From: JBBAGC01 sp964491265 | GTDB taxonomy: Bacteria; Spirochaetota; UBA4802; UBA5550 | Direction of reading: 5' to 3' | NCBI GenBank assembly: GCA_964491265.1 | Contig: CAZBFP010000009.1 | Span: forward strand, 62,001-126,000 | DNA: 64,000 nt | Shown here: positions 35,264 to 43,587 of the stretch, in pieces | How positions within the stretch are numbered: the stretch's first letter is position 1 | How the letters are laid out: every line of letters starts with the position of its first letter | Program-made: the position numbers and the translations under genes | Notes under the pieces: model-generated | Databases searched by the model: none | Told to the model about the DNA's origin: nothing | Seen by the model: the letters and a program-made list of their open reading frames with translations, nothing else

Positions 35264-36529
35264 ATGAAACTGATAGCAAATGTATCTATCCGGATAAAGA
35301 AGGGTCTGCTCCCCCAGTTTATTCAAAGCCTGTATAAATATACCTGTTCCCCCAATATGATTGATCTTACCGATTCCGATGAAAAATGGGAGGAGTATTC
35401 TATTGAGATTATTCATACTAATAGAAAAGATCTGGCCAGACTCATAGATTTTCTCAAAAAAAATAATGAGTATTTCCGTGATATCTTAATAACCGGCACT
35501 ATTGAAGACAAAATTAAAGGGGGCCTCCTTGTTACCTGCGGTAAAGATAATATAGATTCTGTAAATGATCTGCAGACATCATTAATAGGCGGCGCAATAC
35601 TAATTCATGAAAAAATTGAATCAGGAATGGCAGAGCAGTTCTGCGGAATATTCAATTCAGTTGGCCTAATAAGCGGTCATAAAATAAAAAAAGATTTTAA
35701 TGAAGCTGAAATTTATCATCAGTTTACAGATTCAGAAAGGGATGCAATAATAATAAACAGGTTTACAGGTAAAAACGCTTTCCCCGTAATCATTAAGTAT
35801 CACTCAATTGAAGATATGATAAAATCCATAATGACAATTGAATCAAACTTCGCCTGTATACGCCTTATGAATCACGATGAAGATGATATTCTCCTGAACA
35901 GTATAGGTGACAGTATTTCCATCCCTCTTATATCAAGGGATAATGATGAACTTCCACTTTACTACCTGTCACTGATAAAAAAAATTGCCAGGAATAACAG
36001 GCTTAAACTGGAACAGACATCAGTTGGGATTATAGGACTTACAAGAAGTTCAATAAGGCTCACCTCTCTTTTAAATAAATCGGGATTTATGAAAGTGCTG
36101 GGCTATGACAACAGGGAAAGAATGATGATGTCCTTTGAAAATGAAAAAGGGCTGGCAACAACAATCCAGAATATTCTTATGAATACAGACATTATTCTTA
36201 TAATGAATGACATAATTAAATCTGAAGAAATGGAGTATTTCAGGCCGGGTCAGTTTATTATTTCATATATTGCCAATGAATACCTGAACCAGGAATCATT
36301 AAGAACAAGCGGGATCAAGGAATTCATCAAACTTCAGGAGACCGATACTGCACTACTCTACCCGGGGATGATTAAAGGGCTCACAGGGAGCGGAATAAAA
36401 ATATTTAATGATGATATGATAATAAAGATGTCGGAAATGATTCTGAAAATGATGGATGATTCATATACCCTCCCCGATATTTTCAGCGATATACATGAAA
36501 GGATTGAAGGCCTTTTTACAAAAAGCTGA
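35264..36529 (+). CDS. Divergent malic-enzyme-like protein with N-terminal ACT-like domain
   Basis: 421 residues. Residues 1-70 look like an ACT-type regulatory domain. From about 170 the order follows malic enzyme: 'HSIEDMIKSIMTIESNFACI' and 'RLMNHDEDDILLNSIGDSIS' (compare the 'FGGINLEDI' block), 'IPLISRDNDELPLYYLSLIK' (compare 'IPVFHDDQHGTA'), then a Rossmann region from about residue 250 ('TSVGIIGLTRSSIRLTSLLN', 'KVLGYDNRERMM'). Key catalytic features seem lost: the HDDQHGT block has become SRDNDEL and the GAGAAG nucleotide loop is GLTRSS. It may be a regulatory paralogue. This comparison is by eye from remembered family motifs. Confidence 0.5.
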   Translation: MKLIANVSIRIKKGLLPQFIQSLYKYTCSPNMIDLTDSDEKWEEYSIEIIHTNRKDLARLIDFLKKNNEYFRDILITGTIEDKIKGGLLVTCGKDNIDSVNDLQTSLIGGAILIHEKIESGMAEQFCGIFNSVGLISGHKIKKDFNEAEIYHQFTDSERDAIIINRFTGKNAFPVIIKYHSIEDMIKSIMTIESNFACIRLMNHDEDDILLNSIGDSISIPLISRDNDELPLYYLSLIKKIARNNRLKLEQTSVGIIGLTRSSIRLTSLLNKSGFMKVLGYDNRERMMMSFENEKGLATTIQNILMNTDIILIMNDIIKSEEMEYFRPGQFIISYIANEYLNQESLRTSGIKEFIKLQETDTALLYPGMIKGLTGSGIKIFNDDMIIKMSEMILKMMDDSYTLPDIFSDIHERIEGLFTKS

Positions 36530-36532
36530 ATG

Positions 36533-37300
36533 TTAAATTTTTTTAGAGAGAACAATCCAGGAGATATTCTTGAAGTTAAAGGGGATAAAATGAACAGTAT
36601 TTCCCCCCTCTCTGAAGAATCCGCCGGTTTCAGCCTGCGGGCTGATCCTGCTGAATGAAGTGTGGTGAGAGAGTATTCGGGTGTTATTGCCCGTTACCCT
36701 TACAATCCCCTCTCTGCTTATTATATCTGTTTCGCTTTCGAGCAGTTCCGCAATCTTTCTTATGTCAACCTGGAGAATAAGAATTCCATGAAAACTCTCC
36801 TCAACATAAACCGGCCTTGATACAAAGAGGGAATAGACTGATGATCCGGGTGTTATTGTAGAAACATCGTCAAAATATGTTTCCGGGCCTCTCATGGAAA
36901 AACATCTCTTAAGAGGGGTGCTTTCAAAACCTGAGTTTACATCCTGCCCGAAAAGGGAATCATTGCTCCTTGAGTAGATTATATCACCATGTCTGTTAAT
37001 AAGTATATAATCAAGATATATCCCTTCAGTAACTGACCGTATCATCTCTGTTATGCTGTCTTTTTCAAGGAGGTAGTATTTACGACCGCCGGAGTTCATT
37101 CTTTTCAGGTGGGTAAGATGCTGGATTATTCGATGCTTTTCAATAACCTCCATTGCTTTAAGGGCATCATTGTCAGAGCGTTTAAAAAAGTCCTCCAGGT
37201 TTTTTACATCCATATTTGCAGCAGAAGTTTCAGGGGATTTAACCTCCCTTGAACATCCAATTGAAATAATGATAATCAGTAAAACCAGGAACTTCTTCAT
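36533..37300 (-). CDS. Lipoprotein with Cache-type sensor domain
   Basis: 255 residues. The N-terminus is a lipoprotein signal ('LLIIIISIGCSRE'). The mature protein matches the periplasmic Cache sensor pattern of chemoreceptors and kinases: long helix ('KAMEVIEKHRIIQHLTHLKR'), 'DYILINRHGDIIYSRSNDSL', 'FDDVSTITPGSSVYSLFVSR' and 'GILILQVDIRKIAELL'. Unlike chemoreceptors it has no transmembrane helix or signalling domain. It may bind a ligand and present it to a partner. It converges with the malic-enzyme-like gene, with only 3 bases between the stops. Confidence 0.8.
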   Translation of the reverse strand: MKKFLVLLIIIISIGCSREVKSPETSAANMDVKNLEDFFKRSDNDALKAMEVIEKHRIIQHLTHLKRMNSGGRKYYLLEKDSITEMIRSVTEGIYLDYILINRHGDIIYSRSNDSLFGQDVNSGFESTPLKRCFSMRGPETYFDDVSTITPGSSVYSLFVSRPVYVEESFHGILILQVDIRKIAELLESETDIISREGIVRVTGNNTRILSHHTSFSRISPQAETGGFFREGGNTVHFIPFNFKNISWIVLSKKI

Positions 37301-37377
37301 AGCTGACCGCCGTGCAAAATTTACTTTACCATATCATATTATCGTACAAAAACCCCCTCATCTTTAATATAAGAAGA

Positions 37378-39660
37378 TTAATTCAGTTTTTCAAGGGGAG
37401 TATACTTCTCCATAAAAACCTTTCTGGTTAAACCGAAACTTATCGTGAGCTTTATATTATCCCCTGCACCTTCAATTTTCACAATACGCCCCGGGCCGAA
37501 TCTGGGGTGCATAACCCTCTCCTGAACCATGAAATTTGACCCGCTCCCCCCTGAATCCTCCTGCACAGGTATTCTTACAATCTCCCCATCAGAAATACTC
37601 TTTGCTGCGGGAACAGGGGTTCTGCTGCTCTTCTCACTCCATAGGGAATCACCCTGATATGTTTTAACCTGTGATCTCTCTACGGCAGCTCCACGTCTGT
37701 GACTGTTAACCGAATCCAGGTTATGAATCTGCAGATACTCAGCAGGTATCTCATCAATAAATCTGGATGGAATTTTATAATCCACCCCTGCGAAGCTCCT
37801 TCTCACATCCGCGCTTAAAAGATATATTCTGTCCATTGCCCGGGTAATCCCCACATAGCAGAGGCGCCTCTCCTCTTCAATACCGGCTTCAGTATCAATG
37901 GAAAATTTGTGGGGAAAGGTATTCTCCTCCAGGCCTGTTAAAAATACAGCAGGGAATTCCAGACCCTTTGCATTGTGTACAGTCATAAGGGTAACGGAAT
38001 TATTCTTATCTTCAGGGTCAGCTTCCGGATTTTCCGCTGATGTTAAAAGGGAGATATCCTGGATATACTGTTCAGGTGTTGCCTCAGGATTGTGCTGCTC
38101 ATAATCATAGATACCGTTTATAAGTTCGTCTATATTATCTATACGCATACTGCTTTCAAGGCTGTTATCTTCAAGGAGGCTTTGTCTGTAACCGGAAATC
38201 TCTGTTAAATGCTTAACAAATTCCGACAGGGCCATACTCCCGGGAACCCTGGACATATCTTTCATAAGCCTGTTAATTATATTTTTGAACTCCGCCAGAT
38301 TCTTCGGCACCCGCCCTGTAAGGAGTTCATCATCAATAACCTTCCATTCAGAAATTCCAAGCTCTGATGCTGTTTCAGATATTTTATCCTGGCTGGTATT
38401 CCCTATACCTCTTGCAGGTGTATTAATGATTCTGAAAAGGGCAACTGAATCTGCAGGGTTAACAAGGAATTTTATATAAGCCAGAATATCCTTAATCTCC
38501 TTCCTGTCGTAGAACTTGAGTCCCCCGATGAGCCTGTAGGGTATACCCTCTCTCCGGAGTAGATCCTCAAATACCCTGGACTGGGCATTGGTTCTGTAAA
38601 AAATTGCAAAGTCGCTGTTTGTAAAATTCTCCCCGGACTTAAGGGACTGGATGGTATTTATTACAAACTCCCCTTCACCATATTCATTGTTAACCCTGCA
38701 CCAGACAACAGGCTCCCCGTCACCCCTGAAAGCCGTGATATTTTTATCTTTCCTGTTTGAATTATTTCTTATTACACCATAGGCGGCTGCCAGAATCTTC
38801 TCTGTTGACCTGTAATTCTCTTCAAGAGTAATTACCCTGGCATTATCATAATCCTTTTCAAAATTGAGAATATTTCTTATGTCAGCTCCGCGCCATGAAT
38901 AAATCGACTGGTCATCATCACCTACCACGCATATATTTTTTGTTTCTGCTGCAAGGTACTTTGCAATAAGATACTGACAATAGTTGGTATCCTGATACTC
39001 ATCAATCATAAAGTAGCGCCACATACTCTGGAGCTGTGCAAGGGATTCAGGTGATTTTCTGAAGAGTTCAACTGTTTTAAGCAGAAGATCATTAAAGTCG
39101 AGAGCATTATTCTCAGCCAGTTTTTCATGGTACCTGTTGAAAATTTCACTGAAGTTAAAGGAGAAATAGTCGGGAATAAGTTTTTCAACATCCACACCTT
39201 CAAGATAACCCTCCTTATCCTTTACTTCAGAAATCTTTGAGCAGATCATTGATGGTTTAACTTTTTTCGGATCAAGCTTCATTTCAGCCAGAATCCGCTT
39301 AATAATATTTTCCTGGTCACTTCCGTCATAAATGGTAAAATTTGAAGGGATCCTTATAGCCTCGCCAAAGCGCCTTAAAATATAAACAGAAGCAGCATGA
39401 AAGGTCTTAACAAATACACTGTTCCCGCCAGGCCCGGCAATATCGATTACCCTGTTTTTCATCTCCTCAGCAGCCTTGTTAGTAAATGTTACTGCAAATA
39501 TCTGGTAGGGCTTTACGCCTTTATGATTGATCAGGTAGGAGATTCGGTTTGTGATTACACGGGTTTTACCGGAGCCGGCTCCGGCTAAAATCAGCAGAGG
39601 CCCTTCAGTATGGAGAACCCCCTCCTTCTGGTTATTGTTCAGATTTGCCAGCAGATCCAT
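37378..39660 (-). CDS. uvrD: ATP-dependent DNA helicase UvrD/PcrA
   Basis: 760 residues; AGGGAG before the ATG at 39660. All SF1A motifs are visible: Walker A 'LAGAGSGKTRVITNRI', motif Ia 'FAVTFTNKAAEEMKNR', Walker B 'FMIDEYQDTNYCQY', 'CVVGDDDQSIYSWRGADI', 'LEENYRSTEKIL', 'VTLMTVHNAKGLEFPAVFL', and 'EEERRLCYVGITRAMDRIYL'. The C-terminus 'VMHPRFGPGRIVKIEG' is the Tudor-like module that contacts RNA polymerase in PcrA. It unwinds DNA in mismatch and excision repair and removes stalled complexes. Confidence 0.96.
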   Translation of the reverse strand: MDLLANLNNNQKEGVLHTEGPLLILAGAGSGKTRVITNRISYLINHKGVKPYQIFAVTFTNKAAEEMKNRVIDIAGPGGNSVFVKTFHAASVYILRRFGEAIRIPSNFTIYDGSDQENIIKRILAEMKLDPKKVKPSMICSKISEVKDKEGYLEGVDVEKLIPDYFSFNFSEIFNRYHEKLAENNALDFNDLLLKTVELFRKSPESLAQLQSMWRYFMIDEYQDTNYCQYLIAKYLAAETKNICVVGDDDQSIYSWRGADIRNILNFEKDYDNARVITLEENYRSTEKILAAAYGVIRNNSNRKDKNITAFRGDGEPVVWCRVNNEYGEGEFVINTIQSLKSGENFTNSDFAIFYRTNAQSRVFEDLLRREGIPYRLIGGLKFYDRKEIKDILAYIKFLVNPADSVALFRIINTPARGIGNTSQDKISETASELGISEWKVIDDELLTGRVPKNLAEFKNIINRLMKDMSRVPGSMALSEFVKHLTEISGYRQSLLEDNSLESSMRIDNIDELINGIYDYEQHNPEATPEQYIQDISLLTSAENPEADPEDKNNSVTLMTVHNAKGLEFPAVFLTGLEENTFPHKFSIDTEAGIEEERRLCYVGITRAMDRIYLLSADVRRSFAGVDYKIPSRFIDEIPAEYLQIHNLDSVNSHRRGAAVERSQVKTYQGDSLWSEKSSRTPVPAAKSISDGEIVRIPVQEDSGGSGSNFMVQERVMHPRFGPGRIVKIEGAGDNIKLTISFGLTRKVFMEKYTPLEKLN

Positions 39661-39809
39661 TATTACTCCCTGTATTTAAATTTATAATTTCAAATGGTAA
39701 GGTCTTCTCTATTTTATGGTAAATTGAAGATAATGAATTTTCAGTAAGCAGGTCATAATCGTCAAATTAAAAACTATGGAAGGGATAAAAATGTAGGGGG
39801 ATAAAAGAA

Positions 39810-39838
39810 TTGACACTCTTAATATAACAGACTATATT
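39810..39838 (+). promoter_or_regulatory. Sigma-70 promoter of the PIN toxin-antitoxin operon
   Basis: TTGACA at 39810-39815, a 17-base spacer and TATATT at 39833-39838, 33 bases before the antitoxin ATG. Both hexamers are near consensus. Confidence 0.7.
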
Positions 39839-39871
39839 ATTAATGTAATTGTTTATCATGAGGTTAAAAAA

Positions 39872-40081
39872 ATGTATACAAGAGTAGAAAATTTGCTTAA
39901 AGAAATTAATAACTTCACTCCGGATGAAGAGATAGAATTGATTGAAAAGCTTGCTCAGCGTCTGAAAACAAGAAATATATACCGAAAAGATATTCTTGAT
40001 CTTTTCGGATGTGCAAAGAACCTGTGGGAGAACATTGACGCTCAGGAGTACATCAACAGTTTGAGAGAAGAGAGACAGTGA
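39872..40081 (+). CDS. Antitoxin of a PIN-domain toxin pair
   Basis: 69 residues, GAGG 9 bases before the ATG. It is charged and helical: 'YTRVENLLKEINNFTPDEEI' then 'LIEKLAQRLKTRNIY' and an acidic tail ending 'INSLREERQ'. Short proteins of this shape commonly precede VapC-like PIN toxins. The stop overlaps the toxin GTG (GTGA), so translation is coupled. No ribbon-helix-helix motif is obvious; family unrecognised, so the call rests on context. Confidence 0.78.
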   Translation: MYTRVENLLKEINNFTPDEEIELIEKLAQRLKTRNIYRKDILDLFGCAKNLWENIDAQEYINSLREERQ

Positions 40082-40536
40082 TTCTTTCTGAAAAGATAGC
40101 AAAACATGACTCTATATTTATTGATACTGCTCCTTTCATCTATTTTATCGAAGCGCACAAGCAATTCGGCCCTTTAACAAGAGAAATATTCACATCAATT
40201 AATGCCCTTAAAATCAAAGGTATAACTTCAGTTCTTACACTCACGGAACTTCTTCCAAAACCAATCAGCATTGGCAATAATGAGCTTGCAGGAATCTTCT
40301 CAGAATATTTAAGAAGAGGCAATAATCTTGAATTGATTGAAATATCTGCAGATATTGCTGAAGAAGCCGGAATCCTCAGGGGCAGATATCAATCCCTTAA
40401 AACAATAGATGCATTGCAGATAGCTGCTGCAGTTCATGCCAAAGCTGATATATTCCTTACCAACGATAAAGGTCTTAAAAAAATTGAAGAAATAGATATA
40501 ATTATTTTAAGCGATTATCTTCAAAATGATGTCTAG
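40078..40536 (+). CDS. VapC-type PIN-domain ribonuclease toxin
   Basis: 152 residues with a GTG start overlapping the antitoxin stop. The PIN active-site acids are visible: 'SIFIDTAPFIYFIEAH' (first Asp), 'LTLTELLPKPISIG' (Glu), 'QSLKTIDALQIAAAVHAKAD' (Asp) and 'FLTNDKGLKKIEEIDI' (Asp). All four are kept, so activity is likely. Such toxins cleave tRNA or other RNAs until bound by the antitoxin. Separate from the MazEF pair at 11384. Confidence 0.9.
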   Translation: MILSEKIAKHDSIFIDTAPFIYFIEAHKQFGPLTREIFTSINALKIKGITSVLTLTELLPKPISIGNNELAGIFSEYLRRGNNLELIEISADIAEEAGILRGRYQSLKTIDALQIAAAVHAKADIFLTNDKGLKKIEEIDIIILSDYLQNDV

Positions 40537-40545
40537 ATAATAAAA

Positions 40546-41400
40546 TCAATCCACCGGCTGGCTCTTTATATGTATATCTCTTTGCGGATAGGGGATCTCC
40601 ACACCCTTCTCGCGAAATACTTTAAATATTTCATAGTATAGCTGGCTTCTCAAAACCCCCGGTTTATTTATATAATTCCGGGTCCATATGCGGAGATTAA
40701 AATCGAGGGAGCTGTCACCATATTTATCAAAAAGCACATCGGGTGAGGGATGCTTCAGTATACCTTCATTTCTATCTGCAACTTCAAGAAGAATCTCCTT
40801 AACGGATTCCGGATCCTCCTTATAGGAGACTGATACAGGGATGTTAAATCTCACGTTCCTGTCCATGTGGCTCCAGTTTATAACTGTGGATGATATAAAC
40901 TCAGAGTTTGGTACAATTACAGAAATATTATCATTTGTCACAATAGTTGTGGCGCGGAGTGAGATATCCACCACATCACCATGGATACCAGCAACCTCAA
41001 TGCGGTCCCTGATTTTAATAGGCCGCTCAAAGAGTATAATAAGCCCGCTTACAAAGTTGCTTGTAACATTCTGAAGGCCAAAACCCACACCAATACCAAG
41101 TGCACCAAAAAGGATAGTAAGTGAGCTTAAATCGACACCCGCTGTCTGAAAAACAATTATAAATCCGATGACAATAATTATATATCTGAAAATCGCGCCG
41201 AATGATTCCCTTATTCCGATATCAATGCCGCTCTTTGCAAGGAGGGTATTTACAATATATTTCTTAAGCTTTGCAGTAACAAAAATCAGCAAAGTAAGAA
41301 AAACTAATATGTAAATAATAGTTAAAAGCGTAAACCGGGTTTTCCCCAGATCAAAAACGGCAATGTTGAGCAGATCTTTTATAGAATCTATAATTTCCAT
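40546..41400 (-). CDS. mscS: Mechanosensitive ion channel, MscS family
   Basis: 284 residues with three N-terminal hydrophobic segments. The pore helix and beta-domain signature is clear: 'LGIGVGFGLQNVTSNFVSGL' (the glycine/alanine-packed TM3), 'IILFERPIKIRDRIEVAG', 'GDVVDISLRATTIVTNDNIS' and 'VIVPNSEFISSTVINWS'. The C-terminal domain ends 'VFREKGVEIPYPQRDIHIK', typical of MscS. It opens under membrane tension to release solutes on hypo-osmotic shock. The start has no strong Shine-Dalgarno. Stand-alone gene. Confidence 0.95.
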   Translation of the reverse strand: MEIIDSIKDLLNIAVFDLGKTRFTLLTIIYILVFLTLLIFVTAKLKKYIVNTLLAKSGIDIGIRESFGAIFRYIIIVIGFIIVFQTAGVDLSSLTILFGALGIGVGFGLQNVTSNFVSGLIILFERPIKIRDRIEVAGIHGDVVDISLRATTIVTNDNISVIVPNSEFISSTVINWSHMDRNVRFNIPVSVSYKEDPESVKEILLEVADRNEGILKHPSPDVLFDKYGDSSLDFNLRIWTRNYINKPGVLRSQLYYEIFKVFREKGVEIPYPQRDIHIKSQPVD

Positions 41401-41508
41401 GTATTAATAATAATCCCAATGATAATGAAAGCAACCAATTTTTTTAACTTCTCAGTGGGCTTTTCAAACTTAAAAAAACTTATTTTTTAAAAAAATTCAT
41501 CTTCATAC

Positions 41509-41537
41509 TTGACAGATTAAACATATATCCTTATTTT
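41509..41537 (+). promoter_or_regulatory. Sigma-70 promoter of the tetR-RND operon
   Basis: TTGACA at 41509-41514, a 17-base spacer, TATTTT at 41532-41537. It abuts the operator palindrome that starts at 41538. Confidence 0.75.
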
Positions 41538-41567
41538 AGTAACTGAACGTACGTTCGTTCAGTTACT
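41538..41567 (+). promoter_or_regulatory. TetR operator palindrome
   Basis: A perfect inverted repeat: AGTAACTGAACG, six bases (TACGTT), CGTTCAGTTACT. It covers the presumed transcription start between the promoter and the tetR ATG at 41579. A bound repressor here would block the promoter, so autorepression of the operon is strongly suggested. Confidence 0.85.
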
Positions 41568-41578
41568 GGAGGATTAGA

Positions 41579-42163
41579 ATGAATGGAACAGATAGGCAGG
41601 AAATAATAATAAATGTGGCAAAGCAGCTTTTTTCGGAAAAGGGGTATGCTGCAACGGGTATAAGGGAAATTGCTGAAAAGGCCGGGCTTTCACTGGGTAA
41701 TTTCTATAACTACTTTAAAAATAAAGAGGAGCTCTTTAAACACCTTATTGATCCGGAAAATATTATTAAGTCACTTGCTGCAATCCCCTCAATGGTTAAT
41801 GAAGGCTTCCCCGGAAATTTTGACAGGATCATCCAGGAAATAAAGAGAGTAGTGGATATGAATCAGGAGCTTTATAAGCTTATCTTTATTGACCTCATCG
41901 AATTCGGAGGAACAAATACAAACCATATTATGGAAAGGATTCTGGAATTTTCCAATCAGGTTTTTAATGATGATGTAAAATCCCGTGTTGTGGGCTCAAA
42001 AATCAAGGAGATGGATTACCCTTTTTACCTTAAACTCTTTGTTACTTCAATTTTACCGCTTTTTATAATCAACAATATACTCCCGGCAGCAAAGATTACC
42101 TACAATGATGAAGAGATTTCCAGGCTCATATCTGATGTACTAATGAAAGGTATAAAAGCATGA
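41579..42163 (+). CDS. TetR/AcrR family transcriptional regulator
   Basis: 194 residues, GGAGGA before the ATG. The N-terminal helix-turn-helix is standard: 'QEIIINVAKQLFSEKGYAAT', 'GIREIAEKAGLSLGNFYNYF', 'KNKEELFKHLI'. The C-terminal ligand domain is helical and not diagnostic. The perfect palindrome just upstream is its likely operator. Its stop overlaps the start of the next gene (ATGA), so the regulator is the first gene of the operon it controls. The inducer is unknown, but may be the exported substrate. Confidence 0.95.
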   Translation: MNGTDRQEIIINVAKQLFSEKGYAATGIREIAEKAGLSLGNFYNYFKNKEELFKHLIDPENIIKSLAAIPSMVNEGFPGNFDRIIQEIKRVVDMNQELYKLIFIDLIEFGGTNTNHIMERILEFSNQVFNDDVKSRVVGSKIKEMDYPFYLKLFVTSILPLFIINNILPAAKITYNDEEISRLISDVLMKGIKA

Positions 42164-43587
42164 AATTTTCAACACTGAAATATATTCTTATTCTTATCAC
42201 CGGAATAATTATTTCAGGCACCCCCCTCTATGCAGATACAGAAAGCAGTGATGATTTTGACAGCTTCGGATCATTCACGGAAGAAAAGGCTTCATTTAAT
42301 ATAAAATTCTACACTGAATACAGGGGACTCATCTCAACATACAGAGAGCAGGACCTGGAAGACATTTATAAAAAGCATGAACTTAAAACAAACATAAATT
42401 TTAAATACGGGCTGCCCAATTTCTACATACAGGGTGATTCAAATATATTTCTACTCCCCGGATTTATCTCTGAAGATTTAAGCAGTGAATATAAATACAG
42501 CAATGATTTTTCCTTTAAACGAAACGGCACATTAATTTCTGAGTACGCGGAAATCGATTTCAGGGAATTATATATTAATTACGATAAAGGAATCTGGAGA
42601 TTCCGTGCCGGAAACCAGGTGCATCACTGGGGAACAGCTGATGCAATAAAGCCCACATCATATTTTAATCCCTTTGATCTGAGGGAGCTCCTCTTTAAAG
42701 ATGAAGACACTGAGCTTACAATGGGTGTGCCTTCGATTTCTGTATTGGCATTTATAGGGAGCGATTCCCTGGAACTGGTTATAGTCCCTCTGCATACACC
42801 ATCGAGAGTTCCGTTAACAGGAACATACTGGGGCCTTAATCATAGAGAGGGGCCATTCCCTGTAATCATTGATGAAGAGAAGGCTATCAGACCCGGAATT
42901 GACGGCGCAGGTGCGGGGATAAAATATTACAGAAACATAAAAAACTTCGACACCCATTTAAGCCTCTATCGCGGCCCGGATAAGGAATCGCTCTTTTGCC
43001 CGGTAAGTACAGTATCAGATCCTGATGAACCTGTATCTATACTTGTTGAGCCTCATTTCAATACAGTAACAATGGCAGGGATTGCCCTTTCCAACACATA
43101 TGAAAGATTCATATTCCAGTTTGAGGGTGTCTACTCTCCGGATAAAAGAGGTGTGGTTGACACAGAAATTGACTCTGCGGAAATAGAAAGCCTTCTCCCC
43201 TTTGATACTGAGAAGAGCCATTACTTTGCCTGGTCTGCAGGATTCAATTACTTCCTCCCCTTTTCACCAAGCAAGGAGGGGATGCTCACAGCTGAATGGA
43301 GCAGGTCACACCTGCTGAATGACAAGCTGATGAAACCTTTTTTATCTGATGTAATTACAATAAGATTAAATGAAAAATTTTTTCAGGGAAAACTTGAAAC
43401 ATCTCTTACAGCCATGCTTATCAGGTCTGTTTCACTTTACGCTGTAACACCTGCTCTTGAATACAGATTCAGCGATTTCATTTCATGTGAACTCACATAT
43501 GCTTATATTAAAGGGAGCAGGGGGAATTATTACTCAGGCTACAGGGATAATGACTTTATTGAATGGAGGGTCCGTTATGAATATTAA
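42160..43587 (+). CDS. Outer-membrane beta-barrel protein of the RND operon
   Basis: 475 residues overlapping the tetR stop by 4 bases. A signal peptide ends 'TPLYADTES', then an acidic linker ('DDFDSFGSF') leads into a barrel with regular aromatic/polar alternation ('FNIKFYTEYRGLISTY', 'LYINYDKGIWRFRAGNQVHH', 'FQFEGVYSPDKR') and a final strand 'DNDFIEWRVRYEY', an aromatic-ended barrel signal. The 'RAGNQVHHWGTADA' segment resembles DUF1302-type barrels found next to MMPL transporters. It probably gives the outer-membrane pore or receptor for this system. Confidence 0.8.
   Translation: MKFSTLKYILILITGIIISGTPLYADTESSDDFDSFGSFTEEKASFNIKFYTEYRGLISTYREQDLEDIYKKHELKTNINFKYGLPNFYIQGDSNIFLLPGFISEDLSSEYKYSNDFSFKRNGTLISEYAEIDFRELYINYDKGIWRFRAGNQVHHWGTADAIKPTSYFNPFDLRELLFKDEDTELTMGVPSISVLAFIGSDSLELVIVPLHTPSRVPLTGTYWGLNHREGPFPVIIDEEKAIRPGIDGAGAGIKYYRNIKNFDTHLSLYRGPDKESLFCPVSTVSDPDEPVSILVEPHFNTVTMAGIALSNTYERFIFQFEGVYSPDKRGVVDTEIDSAEIESLLPFDTEKSHYFAWSAGFNYFLPFSPSKEGMLTAEWSRSHLLNDKLMKPFLSDVITIRLNEKFFQGKLETSLTAMLIRSVSLYAVTPALEYRFSDFISCELTYAYIKGSRGNYYSGYRDNDFIEWRVRYEY

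Noticed and set aside
43457..43576. An upstream extension of the duplicated lipoprotein gene
   Set aside because: The extension overlaps the barrel gene and would put the lipobox 60 residues in; the ATG at 43577 has a good ribosome site and gives a proper signal peptide.
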